Part shown: positions 17,257 to 25,758 of the stretch, piece after piece | Layout: each line of letters begins with the position of its first letter | Position numbering within the stretch: position 1 is the stretch's first letter | Assembly: GCF_015062615.1 (NCBI RefSeq) | Contig: NZ_SUUH01000004.1 | Span: forward strand, 124,001-188,000 | Length of the DNA stretch: 64,000 nt | Source: Denitrobacterium detoxificans | GTDB lineage: Bacteria > Actinomycetota > Coriobacteriia > Coriobacteriales > Eggerthellaceae | Reading direction: 5' to 3' | The notes under the pieces: model-generated | What the model saw: the letters and a program-made list of their open reading frames with translations, nothing else | Told to the model about the DNA's origin: nothing | Databases searched by the model: none | Program-made: the position numbers and the translations under genes

Positions 17257-17346
17257 GGGTTGCGTTCCCATTGCGTCTCCGCTGGTACAATGAGGATAAC
17301 AAAAGCGCTCGAGTCAGGAGCCGTATGAAACAGCCCAGCCCCACCA
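17257..17346 (+). repeat. 90-bp duplicate of the vanX promoter and first seven codons
   Basis: Identical to 29149-29238 except for two positions. It carries the TACAAT box, the CAGGAG ribosome site and ATG plus codons for MKQPSPT, then breaks off as REP sequence begins (AGGTGACAGG). Its left end is joined to a partial REP. The promoter may still fire into the REP region. Confidence 0.85.
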
Positions 17347-17348
17347 GA

Positions 17349-17440
17349 GGTGACAGGGGGACGGTTCTTTTGTCACCTTGTTTGTCTTTCGTTGCTTCTC
17401 ATTGGGTGCGGGTGACAGAAGGTACGTCCCCCTGTCACCC
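17349..17440. repeat. REPIN-like inverted doublet
   Basis: Forward copy 17349-17377 and variant reverse copy 17410-17440 (contains AGAAGGTACG instead of AGAAGAACCG). The spacer is only about 32 nt. A transposase relic starts at the next base. Confidence 0.75.
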
Positions 17441-17553
17441 GTCTGGTATGGCGGAGTTGGTCGTGAACTTATCATTGGGAACAACAGCGACCGACGAGCG
17501 CTGTTCGATAAACTCGTCAAATTGAGCGACAACGGCCTGGTCGTTTATGCCTG
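17441..17553 (+). pseudogene. RAYT (REP-associated Y1 transposase) fragment
   Basis: Translated directly from 17441 the sequence contains GVGRELIIGNNSDRRALFDK and LVKLSDNGLVVYA, which aligns with residues ~20-55 of the intact transposase at 20708 (GIGRQLIFEDDSDRRALLDK and LAKLGESGLVVYA). The start codon, HUH motif and catalytic Tyr are absent. It directly follows a REP copy, and its end overlaps the stop codon of the convergent LysR gene. Confidence 0.75.
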
Positions 17554-18450
17554 CATCTTCGCTGCGCAGCAAGCGGTCCATTCCCAGAAGCGCTTCGTCG
17601 TGGTCGTGGGTGGTACGCCCTTCTTGGTGATGGCGAACGTCCCGAATTCGCTCTCGTGTTCGACGTTTACCTGACGCAAAACCCGGTTTGGGTTGCGGGG
17701 CGCAACGAGGGTTTCGGGGAAGCAGAAGTAGAGCGCATTATGCTCGTTGGCGGTGCGGATGAGCATTTCGGTGTCCGATGTGGTCAGCAGAATGTGTGGT
17801 TCAACATTGTGTTCACGGCATACCTGCATGAAGTAGCGGTGCAGGTGATTGTGCCGTCCGAAGGTGATAAACGGCTGGCCATGTAGGTCTTCGATCCGGA
17901 GCGTTTCCTTTTGGGCCAGTTTGTTCGACTTTGGAATGTACACGATGAGGCCTGTCTTCTGGAGCATGCGGTAGTCGAAGCCGTCTAGATACGGTGGGGT
18001 CGAGCCAATGATGGCGATGTCGGCATCGCCATTGCGCACCAGGTCGAGTGCATTGTCGGTGGTGGCTGCTTCTACGGAAAGCGTGACGTTGCGATGCGCT
18101 TTGCGGAATGTTTCGATAAAGCGCTCGGGGAGCACGAGCGAAGCGCCGTGACCCATCGCCACGCTGAGCGTCTGCCGCGTTTCGCGCGTTTTGACATGGG
18201 CGTGCATGTGTTCCGCAAGCTTATCGTATGCCGCTATGACTTGCTCGGCATCTTCGTAGAAATCGCGTCCCTCATCGGTGAGCACGATGTGCCCGTCCCC
18301 TGCTTTCAGAAGCGGGTATCCCGTTTCCTTTTCCATGTTGCGAAGTGCCTTGCTGAGCGCCTGTCGCGAGACAAACAGATCGTTTGCGGCCAGCGTATAC
18401 GAACCGCGTTTCGCAACAGCGAGAAAGTACTGCAGTTGCCGGATTTCCAT
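17545..18450 (-). CDS. LysR-family transcriptional regulator
   Basis: 301 aa from ATG 18450. N-terminal winged HTH (MEIRQLQYFLAVAKRGSYT, FVSRQALSKALRNMEKE) and a periplasmic-binding-protein-like effector domain from residue ~90. Divergent from the flavoprotein at 18665, with a 214-bp shared region, so it most likely senses the substrate of that reductase and activates it. Oddity: the last residues and the TAA stop (17545-17547) lie inside the RAYT relic on the other strand, so the original C terminus was probably altered when that sequence arrived. Confidence 0.9.
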   Translation of the reverse strand: MEIRQLQYFLAVAKRGSYTLAANDLFVSRQALSKALRNMEKETGYPLLKAGDGHIVLTDEGRDFYEDAEQVIAAYDKLAEHMHAHVKTRETRQTLSVAMGHGASLVLPERFIETFRKAHRNVTLSVEAATTDNALDLVRNGDADIAIIGSTPPYLDGFDYRMLQKTGLIVYIPKSNKLAQKETLRIEDLHGQPFITFGRHNHLHRYFMQVCREHNVEPHILLTTSDTEMLIRTANEHNALYFCFPETLVAPRNPNRVLRQVNVEHESEFGTFAITKKGVPPTTTTKRFWEWTACCAAKMQA

Positions 18451-18538
18451 AGCCCTCTCCTTATGGTTGATCCGCCAGCCATGATACCGCTGCGAAGTCT
18501 CTTATACCACTTTTGGCTTCCGCTGCGCGAGCTATTCC

Positions 18539-18554
18539 GTTGCAAGAAAGCAAC
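18539..18554. promoter_or_regulatory. Dyad in LysR-flavoprotein intergenic region
   Basis: GTTGC (18539-18543), six bases, GCAAC (18550-18554). A small inverted repeat about 110 nt before the flavoprotein ATG, a plausible LysR binding site; nothing else marks it. Confidence 0.3.
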
Positions 18555-18664
18555 TCTTTACTGCGCGCGCCGTCGTTTTCCGAACGTACACTCGAAGTGC
18601 CTGTTGAGGGACGGGCAAGAGGGATGGGGTGCGGAGCGCCCCCAGGGATGAGAGAGGAAAACCC

Positions 18665-20413
18665 ATGGGAGATCAGAAAGACTTTTCGCGTCGTTCGTTC
18701 TTGAAGCTCGGCGCATTGGGAACGATTGGCACGGCTGGCGCCGCTGCGGGTCTTGCGGGATGCGGTTCCGCAAAGGGCTCATCGAAAGGCACTGCGCAAG
18801 CTGCCGGCTCCACGGTTGCGAGTGATGAAGCGGTTATCTCGCTTGCCAATAAGATGCCGAAGTGGTCGTTCATGGTGCCGCCCGAGCCCATTTCCGATGA
18901 CAAGATCACCGATGTCATTGAGGACGACATCATCGTGGTTGGCTCCGGCATGTCTGGATTGACCTGCGCAACGAGCGCTGCGGAAAAGGGAGCTCATGTA
19001 ATGCTGTTTTCTGCTTCCAGCCAGCCCATCTCGCGCGGCGGTTCGAATTATGCCCGCAATTCCAGGGTGATGGAGGCCCATGGCATCGAGCCGTTCGACC
19101 CCGTTAATTTCTACTACCACGAGATGCGCGCCGCTTCCTATACGATCGACCAGCGTAAATGGATGCGCGGATACGAAAAGTCCGAAGAGGCCATGAATTG
19201 GATGATCGACATTGCCAATGAAAGTGGCTTGCAGGTCATCTTGGAGCGCGACAATTCGTTCGACGGCGGCCCGTATTACGCGCACGCGTTTTCCACGGAA
19301 GGTGACTCGCAAATGGTGTCCACGGGCCAGCAGGGCGCGGTGGAAGCGCTCGAGAAGAAAGCGCTGAGTCTGGGCGTGCAGATCATCTACGATACGAAAG
19401 CCGAGCAGCTCATTCGCGAGGATAACAACACCGGCCGCGTGACCGGCGTAATTGCGAGCAAGATGAGCGACGGCAGCTACGTGAAGTTTGTAGCCAAGAA
19501 GGCCGTCGTATTGGCTACGGGCGACTTCTCCAACAACAAGGAGATGCTCGCCGCGTACTGTCCGCAGGTTCTGCCCCTGGTTGGCTTCGAGCAGGGTAAG
19601 ATCGATTACAACACCAGCTTCAACCTTACCGGCATCTATGGCGGCGACGGCCAGAAGATGGGTCTGTGGATCGGCGCGGCGTGGCAGCATGTGTACCCGA
19701 ACGCTCCCGTTATGCAGGGTGCATGGGGTGGCGGCCATGAGCCGTGCAGCTTCCATATGGGTCTGAACGTGAATGCGAACACCGAACGCTACCAGCGTGA
19801 GGATATTTCCTCGCCGTACAGCTCCAACCACCTTCTCCAACAGCCCAATCATGTTGCCTATGGCATTTGGACTGCGAATTACCCCCAGGCCATTATCGAC
19901 AAGGGCCACAAGTGGTACACCTTCGGCATGGACTTCGACCTGCCTGCGCTTACCGCCGAGCAGATGATTGCCATGTGGGACAAGGGCGCGCAGGACGGAT
20001 CGTACGTGAAGGCTGACACGCTCGACGACTTGGCCAAGCAACTCGACCTCGACGCCACTAAGCTGAAGGCAGTCGTGAAGCGCTACAACGAGTTGTGCGA
20101 CAAGGGCGTTGACGAGGACTTCCACAAGAACCCCGACTTCCTGGTGAAGATCGACGAGGCTGGCCCGTTCTACGCTGCCACCAACGCGCCCATCTTCATG
20201 AGCGTTATGGGTGGTTTGCGCACGAGCCCCAAGATGGAAGTGTGCGATGAGAACGACACTCCCATTCCTGGTCTGTTCAACGTGGGCTGCATGGTGGGTG
20301 ACATGTATGCGAACAATTACAACTTCGCCATTCCCGGCAATAGCTATGGCATCAATTGCCTGACGTTCGGCTATCTGCTGGGCCGCGACTTGGCTGCCGG
20401 CGAATTTGACTAG
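18665..20413 (+). CDS. Tat-exported, lipid-anchored FAD reductase (fumarate/urocanate reductase family)
   Basis: 582 aa from ATG 18665 (GAGAGGAAAACCC upstream). Tat signal SRRSFLKLG at residues 8-16 followed by a lipobox GLAGC, so export folded with FAD and anchoring outside the membrane is likely. FAD Rossmann motif VVGSGMSGLTCATSAAEKG near residue 95 and the C-terminal FAD/substrate loop MSVMGGLRTSPKMEV. Family enzymes reduce a C=C bond of an acceptor such as fumarate or urocanate. The His that precedes MGG in fumarate reductases is Ser here, so fumarate is an unlikely substrate. No FMN-binding or haem domain is present. Divergent LysR regulator. Confidence 0.88.
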   Translation: MGDQKDFSRRSFLKLGALGTIGTAGAAAGLAGCGSAKGSSKGTAQAAGSTVASDEAVISLANKMPKWSFMVPPEPISDDKITDVIEDDIIVVGSGMSGLTCATSAAEKGAHVMLFSASSQPISRGGSNYARNSRVMEAHGIEPFDPVNFYYHEMRAASYTIDQRKWMRGYEKSEEAMNWMIDIANESGLQVILERDNSFDGGPYYAHAFSTEGDSQMVSTGQQGAVEALEKKALSLGVQIIYDTKAEQLIREDNNTGRVTGVIASKMSDGSYVKFVAKKAVVLATGDFSNNKEMLAAYCPQVLPLVGFEQGKIDYNTSFNLTGIYGGDGQKMGLWIGAAWQHVYPNAPVMQGAWGGGHEPCSFHMGLNVNANTERYQREDISSPYSSNHLLQQPNHVAYGIWTANYPQAIIDKGHKWYTFGMDFDLPALTAEQMIAMWDKGAQDGSYVKADTLDDLAKQLDLDATKLKAVVKRYNELCDKGVDEDFHKNPDFLVKIDEAGPFYAATNAPIFMSVMGGLRTSPKMEVCDENDTPIPGLFNVGCMVGDMYANNYNFAIPGNSYGINCLTFGYLLGRDLAAGEFD

Positions 20414-20428
20414 GTGCACTTAATGCGA

Positions 20429-20450
20429 ACGGGGCGCGCTTACGCCCCGT
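20429..20450 (+). terminator. Terminator-like hairpin after the flavoprotein gene
   Basis: ACGGGGCG (20429-20436), loop CGCTTA, CGCCCCGT (20443-20450), followed by ATCTCTCC rather than a T run. A second, larger hairpin follows at 20462. Confidence 0.5.
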
Positions 20451-20510
20451 ATCTCTCCTATGGACCGGACGGCATTCCCTCCTAGCCGCCCGGTCCGCGT
20501 TTTGTGCGGG
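20446..20510. repeat. 65-bp repeat with terminator-like hairpin, copy 1
   Basis: Contains a 12-bp stem, GGACCGGACGGC (20462-20473) with GCCGCCCGGTCC (20485-20496), loop ATTCCCTCCTA, then GCGTTTTG. The same 65 bp occurs at 29043-29107 with one base changed. Here it lies between the flavoprotein gene and a REP doublet, its probable original site. Confidence 0.8.
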
Positions 20511-20636
20511 TGACAGGGGGACGGTTCTTCTGTCACCCAACGGCTTAGAAATTGGTCGCCAACGACCCAGCTTGGAGCGACACAAGGCGACAGAAGGACA
20601 GCAGAAAGGTGACAGAAGAACCGTCCCCCTGTCACC
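20508..20636. repeat. REPIN-like inverted doublet upstream of the RAYT gene
   Basis: Forward copy 20508-20538, reverse copy 20608-20636. The spacer is the reverse complement of the one at 2364-2500, so the whole element is inserted in the opposite orientation. Confidence 0.88.
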
Positions 20637-20707
20637 TTTGGTAATAGTTCTTGTGCATCTTCGTTTCCGCTGCTATGCTTCCGCAAAAAGGGAAGACGGG
20701 GGATCCG

Positions 20708-21475
20708 ATGCCGCGGACACCTAGAGTCAAATCCATCTCGGGCGTATACCACGTGGTCATGCGTGGAATTGGTCGCCAACTCATTTTCGAGGACGACAGT
20801 GACCGGAGGGCACTGCTCGATAAGCTCGCTAAGTTGGGCGAAAGTGGCCTGGTCGTTTATGCCTGGTGCCTCATGGCGAATCATTTTCACCTTCTGGTGC
20901 GGGAAGGCAATGAGCCAATCGGCGTATCGATGAAGCGTCTGGGCGTGAGCTACGCCATGCATTTCAATCTTAAAACAGGGCACGTGGGGCATGTCTTCCA
21001 GGGTCGGTTTGCGAGTGAGCCGGTGGAGGATGACGAGTATCTTCTAACCGTCGTGCGCTATATCCATAACAACCCCGAGAAGGCTGGGGTATGTGCTCAT
21101 GACGCATATCCTTGGAGCAGCTACCAAGAGTACTTTGGTTTACCTGGCGTGTGCGATACGTCGCTCGTGCTGGATATGGTTGGCGGGCCAAAGCGGTTCG
21201 CCGACTTCAGCAGCGTGGAAGACGGCACGCCATGCCTCGACGTTGGGATGGCGCGCAGGCGGCTCTCTGATGCGGAGGCGCTCGCCGTGGCGAAAGGGCT
21301 ATTCGGTCCCAATTTGCAGGATGCGTTTGGCGTGACGGATAGAATCTTGCGAGATGAGCGGCTTCGGCGTTTGCGCGAAGCGGGCGTGTCCATCCGTCAA
21401 GCTGAGCGATTGACGGGAATTGGACGGAAGCCAATCAGCACTGCGTATGCGCTGGAACGTCGGCGCGCAGGGTGA
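20708..21475 (+). CDS. REP-associated tyrosine transposase (RAYT, Y1/HUH family)
   Basis: 255 aa from ATG 20708 (MPRTPRVKSISGVYHVVMRG). Hallmarks of Y1_Tnp proteins: SGVYHVVMRGIGRQ at residues 11-24, the HUH metal motif MANHFHLL near 61-68, and catalytic Tyr in YLLTVVRYIHNNPEKAG near 115-125. A C-terminal helix-turn-helix-like part (SIRQAERLTGIGR) follows. It should nick and join single-stranded REP hairpins, which lie on both sides at 20508-20636 and 21470-21627. The stop codon TGA is part of the downstream REP (GGGTGA), so gene and repeat overlap by six bases. Confidence 0.92.
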   Translation: MPRTPRVKSISGVYHVVMRGIGRQLIFEDDSDRRALLDKLAKLGESGLVVYAWCLMANHFHLLVREGNEPIGVSMKRLGVSYAMHFNLKTGHVGHVFQGRFASEPVEDDEYLLTVVRYIHNNPEKAGVCAHDAYPWSSYQEYFGLPGVCDTSLVLDMVGGPKRFADFSSVEDGTPCLDVGMARRRLSDAEALAVAKGLFGPNLQDAFGVTDRILRDERLRRLREAGVSIRQAERLTGIGRKPISTAYALERRRAG

Positions 21476-21627
21476 CAGAGAGGGTGACAGAGGGACGGTC
21501 CTGTTGTCACCCCATGCCAGGCCGTTATCGGCAAGCGCCACTGGATGAGGGGTTGACGGAAGAGACGTCCTTTGTCAGCATCCGCGGCAGACGAGAGTGG
21601 GGTGACAGAAGAACCGTCCCTCTGTCA
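21470..21627. repeat. REP doublet downstream of the RAYT gene
   Basis: Forward copy 21470-21513 (with an extra GACAGAGAGG duplication) and reverse copy 21598-21627 (last bases changed to TGTCAT). The spacer (about 85 nt) differs from the conserved family spacer. The left copy supplies the RAYT stop codon. Confidence 0.8.
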
Positions 21628-21632
21628 TGCGG

Positions 21633-23162
21633 TTATGCTGTGGGTGAGGGATCGTATCGTTCCACGAGTTCGATAAGCTCTTGTTTGCGGTGCACGGAAA
21701 GCTTGGTGTAGATGCGCTTCATGTGGGTGCGTACGGTGTTTTCGGAAACGGTGAGAAGCTCGGCGATACGAGCCACCGTGTTGCCGCGCACCACCAAATC
21801 GACCACTTCGGCCTCACGATCGCTTAAGCGGAATTCGGTTTGCAGCAGATAGACCTGTTTGGCAACACGGTCGTGGTGAAAACGTTCGCCTTCGGCCACG
21901 CGTTCCACCGATTTGGGTCGTGGGGGAACGGCGCTTGGGTGAGCGCTTACCAGTTCGATGGAATCGCCTTGCAGCAGGCGTGGAGCCGTGCCGCGGAAGT
22001 TCACGGTGACCGCGAAGAACAGAATGCCTAGCAGGTAGACGGATGCAAGAGAGACGAGCGTGTTTTGCGTGACGAGTTGATTGGTTATCTGGTGACCGAT
22101 GCTGCCCATGATAAATCCCATATCATGCATGCCGTATACGATGCCGCCGAACATTCCGTAGGCGAACATGGGCTCTACGCCGCGAGCGCGCGAGGTCTGT
22201 GCGCATTGTAGCATCATGAGCAATAGGCCGATGCTGTATAGCGCGTACACGGCTGCCGCCAGCCAGCGCACGTATCCCAGGCGCGTGGCGGGTAGCACTA
22301 GGAACGCCGTGGCGACTACGGGGTAGGTGAATTGGTAGAGCTTTACGATATTCAGGCGCAGGCCCTTCAGCTGCCATAGGGCCAATACGGCTAGACCGGC
22401 CACGAATAGACCAGCCATTGAGAGGATGTTCACGAGTGATCCTATGGTGGGCGACTCTATGGCTGTGGCACGGATTAGTCCCGTGCATAGCGCGAAGCCT
22501 CCCAGGCATAGGGCGCTGCGCCACATGCTTGCGAACGCGCGGCGGTACACGCGTTGGTTCTGTCGTGGGCCGTCCTGGAACATGGGCTGATTCGGATCGA
22601 TCGTGCGATTCGCCAGCGTAAGGGCCATGCTGAACAGCGGTAGGAAAACAGTAGGGATGAGCAGTGCCGTAATCGCCCGTGGGATAAGGTAGAGCGCGAA
22701 GTAGATAGCCGCGGCGTACATGCCGCCGGTGAGCATGTTGCGTTCGCCCACTTCTTCGGCAGTGGCAGCGAAGTAGCGCTGCCACTGCAGGTAGAACGCG
22801 CCGCTTCCCAGGCCCAGCAGGGCACCGCCAGCTACGGTGAGCTCCACCGTGTGGTCGTGCACGTAGATGGCTGCGATAAGTCCGCACCATCCCAGGAAGT
22901 AAGGGAGCGCTGCTTTTAGCACCGGAGCCTTCTCCAGAAAACCGTTCCCGGTGAAGGAAAGGCGCGCACCCGCGAAGAACGTGACGAAGAGCGTGCCCGC
23001 CTGCGCCAGATAGAACCACAGCAGCAAGTCGTAGGTTTGGAAGTCAAGCGGCAGGAACGGGAATACGCCACCCCATACGCCCGCTGCGTTCACCGCCAGG
23101 AAAAGCGCGTATCCCATTGCGGGTAGCGTGGGGCGAACGAGCCCCACAATGACATCGCGCAT
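21633..23162 (-). CDS. Membrane-bound LuxR-type regulator
   Basis: 509 aa from the ATG at 23162 with GGAGGGAGGACT before it. About twelve hydrophobic segments cover residues 10-400 and the last 65 residues are a LuxR/FixJ HTH (LSDREAEVVDLVVRGNTVAR, SENTVRTHMKRIYTKLSVH). There is no phosphorylatable receiver domain; the membrane part is the likely sensor. Divergent from the DmsABC operon at 23355 with a 192-bp shared region that has a clear palindrome at 23270-23286, so it probably controls that operon. One of five such proteins in the window. Confidence 0.88.
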   Translation of the reverse strand: MRDVIVGLVRPTLPAMGYALFLAVNAAGVWGGVFPFLPLDFQTYDLLLWFYLAQAGTLFVTFFAGARLSFTGNGFLEKAPVLKAALPYFLGWCGLIAAIYVHDHTVELTVAGGALLGLGSGAFYLQWQRYFAATAEEVGERNMLTGGMYAAAIYFALYLIPRAITALLIPTVFLPLFSMALTLANRTIDPNQPMFQDGPRQNQRVYRRAFASMWRSALCLGGFALCTGLIRATAIESPTIGSLVNILSMAGLFVAGLAVLALWQLKGLRLNIVKLYQFTYPVVATAFLVLPATRLGYVRWLAAAVYALYSIGLLLMMLQCAQTSRARGVEPMFAYGMFGGIVYGMHDMGFIMGSIGHQITNQLVTQNTLVSLASVYLLGILFFAVTVNFRGTAPRLLQGDSIELVSAHPSAVPPRPKSVERVAEGERFHHDRVAKQVYLLQTEFRLSDREAEVVDLVVRGNTVARIAELLTVSENTVRTHMKRIYTKLSVHRKQELIELVERYDPSPTA

Positions 23163-23240
23163 AGTCCTCCCTCCTGTGCAGCCGACGTTCTGTAGCCTAT
23201 CCTGCACGTTGCGAAAAATCAACGCAGCCGAGTGGGTGAA

Positions 23241-23298
23241 TGTCACATACGGGGCGCTGAGCAGCAGATTCACATACTATATGTGACAGAGGCACATG
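23241..23298. promoter_or_regulatory. Palindromic operator between luxR-type gene and dmsA
   Basis: TCACATA (23270-23276), CTA, TATGTGA (23280-23286) is a perfect inverted repeat. A further half-site TGTCACATAC lies at 23241-23250 and GGCACATG at 23291-23298. It is 70-110 nt from the dmsA ATG. A LuxR dimer or a CRP/FNR-type protein could bind it (its half-site TGTGA resembles theirs). Confidence 0.5.
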
Positions 23299-23354
23299 TT
23301 CATCGCATTATTCTTCGAGCGTCTTTTGGAATCGAAGACGTAGAAGGAGGACCG

Positions 23355-25748
23355 ATGACAGAGACATGCATGAGCCGTCGCTCGTTCGTGAAATCCACGA
23401 GCGCGCTTGCGGCGCTTGCCGCGGCGGGGGGAAGCGTTCTCGCCAACCAGAATCCGTTTGGCGTGACCGAAGCACGCGCGGCGGAAAACGACCAGGACAC
23501 CGTTTGCTGGTCGGCATGCTCCACGAACTGCGAAGGCCGCTGCGCCCTTCGCCTGCACGTGAAAGACAATGAAGTCTACTGGGTGGAAACCGATAACACG
23601 GGCAACGACGAATTCGGCAATCATCAGATTCGCGCATGTCAGCGCGGCCGTTCCATTCGTCGTTGGTTGAATAGTCCCGACCGTCTGCAGTATCCCATGA
23701 AGCGCGTGGGAGAACGCGGCAGCGGTCAGTTCGAGCGCATCAGCTGGGACGAGGCCATCGACACCATCGCAAGCGAATACAAGCGCATCTTGAGCGAGTA
23801 TGGCCCCGAGTCTATCTTCATTCCCTATGGCACGGGCGTGCAGGCGTGCAATATTGCCGATTTCATTCCGCGCCTGTGCGTGCTGAACGGCGGCTACCTG
23901 AATCGCTACGGCACGTATAGCTCCGCGCAGATTGCCAAGGCGCTGCCGTACCTGTACGGCAAGCGCGCCGCGAATTCCAATTCCGACATCGTGAACGCAG
24001 AGCTCGTGGTGCTCTTTGGGGAAAACGCCGCCGAAAACCGCATGTCGGGTGGCGGCGCAGGCTATCACCTCATGGAGGCGCTGGAGCGAGGCCATGCGAA
24101 GGTGATCGTCATCGACCCACGTTACAGCGATTCCGCCGCCACGCGCGCTGATGAGTGGATTCCCATCCGCCCCGGCACCGACGCCGCTCTGGTGGATGCC
24201 CTGGCCTACGTGCTTATCACCGAGGATCTGGTGGACGAGGAATTCCTGGCAACGTATTGCATCGGCTACGACGAAAGCACTATGCCCGAAAGCGCGAAGG
24301 GCAAGAACGCCTCGTACAAGGATTACATCTTGGGCAACGGTGCCGACAAAACGGCGAAGACTCCTGCTTGGGCCAGCCAAATCACGCGCATTCCGCAGGA
24401 AACCATCGAGCGCCTGGCACGCGAAATCGGCACGGCCAAGCCCTGCGCCATCTACCAGGGTAAGGGTCCTCAGCGTCGTAGCAACGGCGAGCAGACCGCT
24501 CGCGCTATCTGCATGCTGCCTATTCTTACGGGCAATGTGGGTATCAACGGCGGGAACACGGGCAGCGACCACGATGGCTACTACCTGGCCTGGGCCAGCG
24601 TTCCCATGGAAGACAACCCGGTGGAAACGTCCATCAGCACGTTCAATTGGCTGAACGCCATCGACCATCCCACTGAGCTCACTGCCTTGGCCGACGGCGT
24701 GAAGGGCAAGGACAGGCTGGATGTGCCTATCAAGTTCATGTGGAACTACGCTGGCAATTGCCTTACCAACCAGCATGGCGAAATCGACCGGGCGCACGAG
24801 ATTCTGAAGGACGACACCAAGTGCGAGTTCATCGTGGTGTGGGAAACCTTCATGACCGACAGCGCCAAGTACGCCGACATCCTGCTGCCCGACGCTATGC
24901 CGCAGGAACAGCCCACGTACAACTCCAACGACTACGCTGGCAACATGGGCTATGTCATTCTGGGCGAAGCCGCCACCGAGCCGAAGTTCGAGCGACGTAC
25001 GCTGTATTCCGTGCTCACCGACATCGCTGAGAAGATGGGTTGTAAGGAAGCCTTCACCGAAGGCCACGACGAAATGGAATGGCTTGAGATCATCTACAAC
25101 TCGATGATCGAGGACGGCAGTCCGCTGCCTCCGTTTGCCGAGGCGTGGAAGAGCCATATCGTGAAGAAGGCCGATCCCGATGGCCATTCCGTGGCCTTCA
25201 AGGACTTCCGCGAAGATCCCATCGCCAATCCTCTGAAGACCCCTTCGGGTAAGATTGAGATCTATTCCGAAGAGCTTGCCGAAATTGCCGGTACGTGGGA
25301 GCTCGACGAGGCCGATATCATCGACCCGCTTCCCGTGTACGCCCCCGAAAACGGCGGTTATCTGAATGCTAGCGAAGCCACGCCGCTACAGATGACCGGC
25401 TATCACTTCAAGGGTCGTACGCATTCGTGCTATGCACCTATCGACGTGCTGCAGCAGGCAAACCGTCAGCAGGTGTGGATCAACCCCGCCGATGCGGAGT
25501 CTCGCGGCATTCAGACGGGCGACCGTGTGAAGATCACCAACGCGCAGGGTACGACCCATATGGAAGCACGCGTTACTCCGCGCGTGATGCCCGGCGTGGT
25601 GGCCGCTGGTCAAGGCGCCTGGTATAAGGGCGGGGCCGACGGCACCGACGAAGGCGGGTGCATTAATACGCTCGTGAGCGGACATCCTAGCCCGCTTGCA
25701 AAGGCAAATCCGTCGCACACCATCCTCGTTGAAATCGCGAAGGCGTAG
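23355..25748 (+). CDS. dmsA: DMSO-reductase-family molybdoenzyme, catalytic subunit
   Basis: 797 aa from ATG 23355 (AAGGAGGACCG before it). Tat signal SRRSFVK at residues 7-13. The [4Fe-4S] cysteines are C51/55, C59, C63 region and C96 (CWSACSTNCEGRC, then CQRGRS), the DmsA arrangement. YGTYSSAQIAKALPYLYG carries the Ser that ligates Mo in DMSO reductases. The C-terminal cofactor domain ends with GDRVKITNAQG. It would reduce a sulfoxide, N-oxide or related acceptor outside the membrane, using electrons from DmsB. Followed 10 nt later by dmsB. Physiological substrate not shown by sequence. Confidence 0.9.
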   Translation: MTETCMSRRSFVKSTSALAALAAAGGSVLANQNPFGVTEARAAENDQDTVCWSACSTNCEGRCALRLHVKDNEVYWVETDNTGNDEFGNHQIRACQRGRSIRRWLNSPDRLQYPMKRVGERGSGQFERISWDEAIDTIASEYKRILSEYGPESIFIPYGTGVQACNIADFIPRLCVLNGGYLNRYGTYSSAQIAKALPYLYGKRAANSNSDIVNAELVVLFGENAAENRMSGGGAGYHLMEALERGHAKVIVIDPRYSDSAATRADEWIPIRPGTDAALVDALAYVLITEDLVDEEFLATYCIGYDESTMPESAKGKNASYKDYILGNGADKTAKTPAWASQITRIPQETIERLAREIGTAKPCAIYQGKGPQRRSNGEQTARAICMLPILTGNVGINGGNTGSDHDGYYLAWASVPMEDNPVETSISTFNWLNAIDHPTELTALADGVKGKDRLDVPIKFMWNYAGNCLTNQHGEIDRAHEILKDDTKCEFIVVWETFMTDSAKYADILLPDAMPQEQPTYNSNDYAGNMGYVILGEAATEPKFERRTLYSVLTDIAEKMGCKEAFTEGHDEMEWLEIIYNSMIEDGSPLPPFAEAWKSHIVKKADPDGHSVAFKDFREDPIANPLKTPSGKIEIYSEELAEIAGTWELDEADIIDPLPVYAPENGGYLNASEATPLQMTGYHFKGRTHSCYAPIDVLQQANRQQVWINPADAESRGIQTGDRVKITNAQGTTHMEARVTPRVMPGVVAAGQGAWYKGGADGTDEGGCINTLVSGHPSPLAKANPSHTILVEIAKA

Positions 25749-25758
25749 GGAGGTAGCC

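Noticed and set aside
18779..20419. 546-codon minus-strand frame
   Set aside because: Lies antisense to the Tat flavoprotein; rich in Val/His/Ala with no domain; a codon-bias shadow.
23277..25187. 636-codon minus-strand frame
   Set aside because: Antisense to dmsA, whose cofactor and Mo-site motifs are intact.
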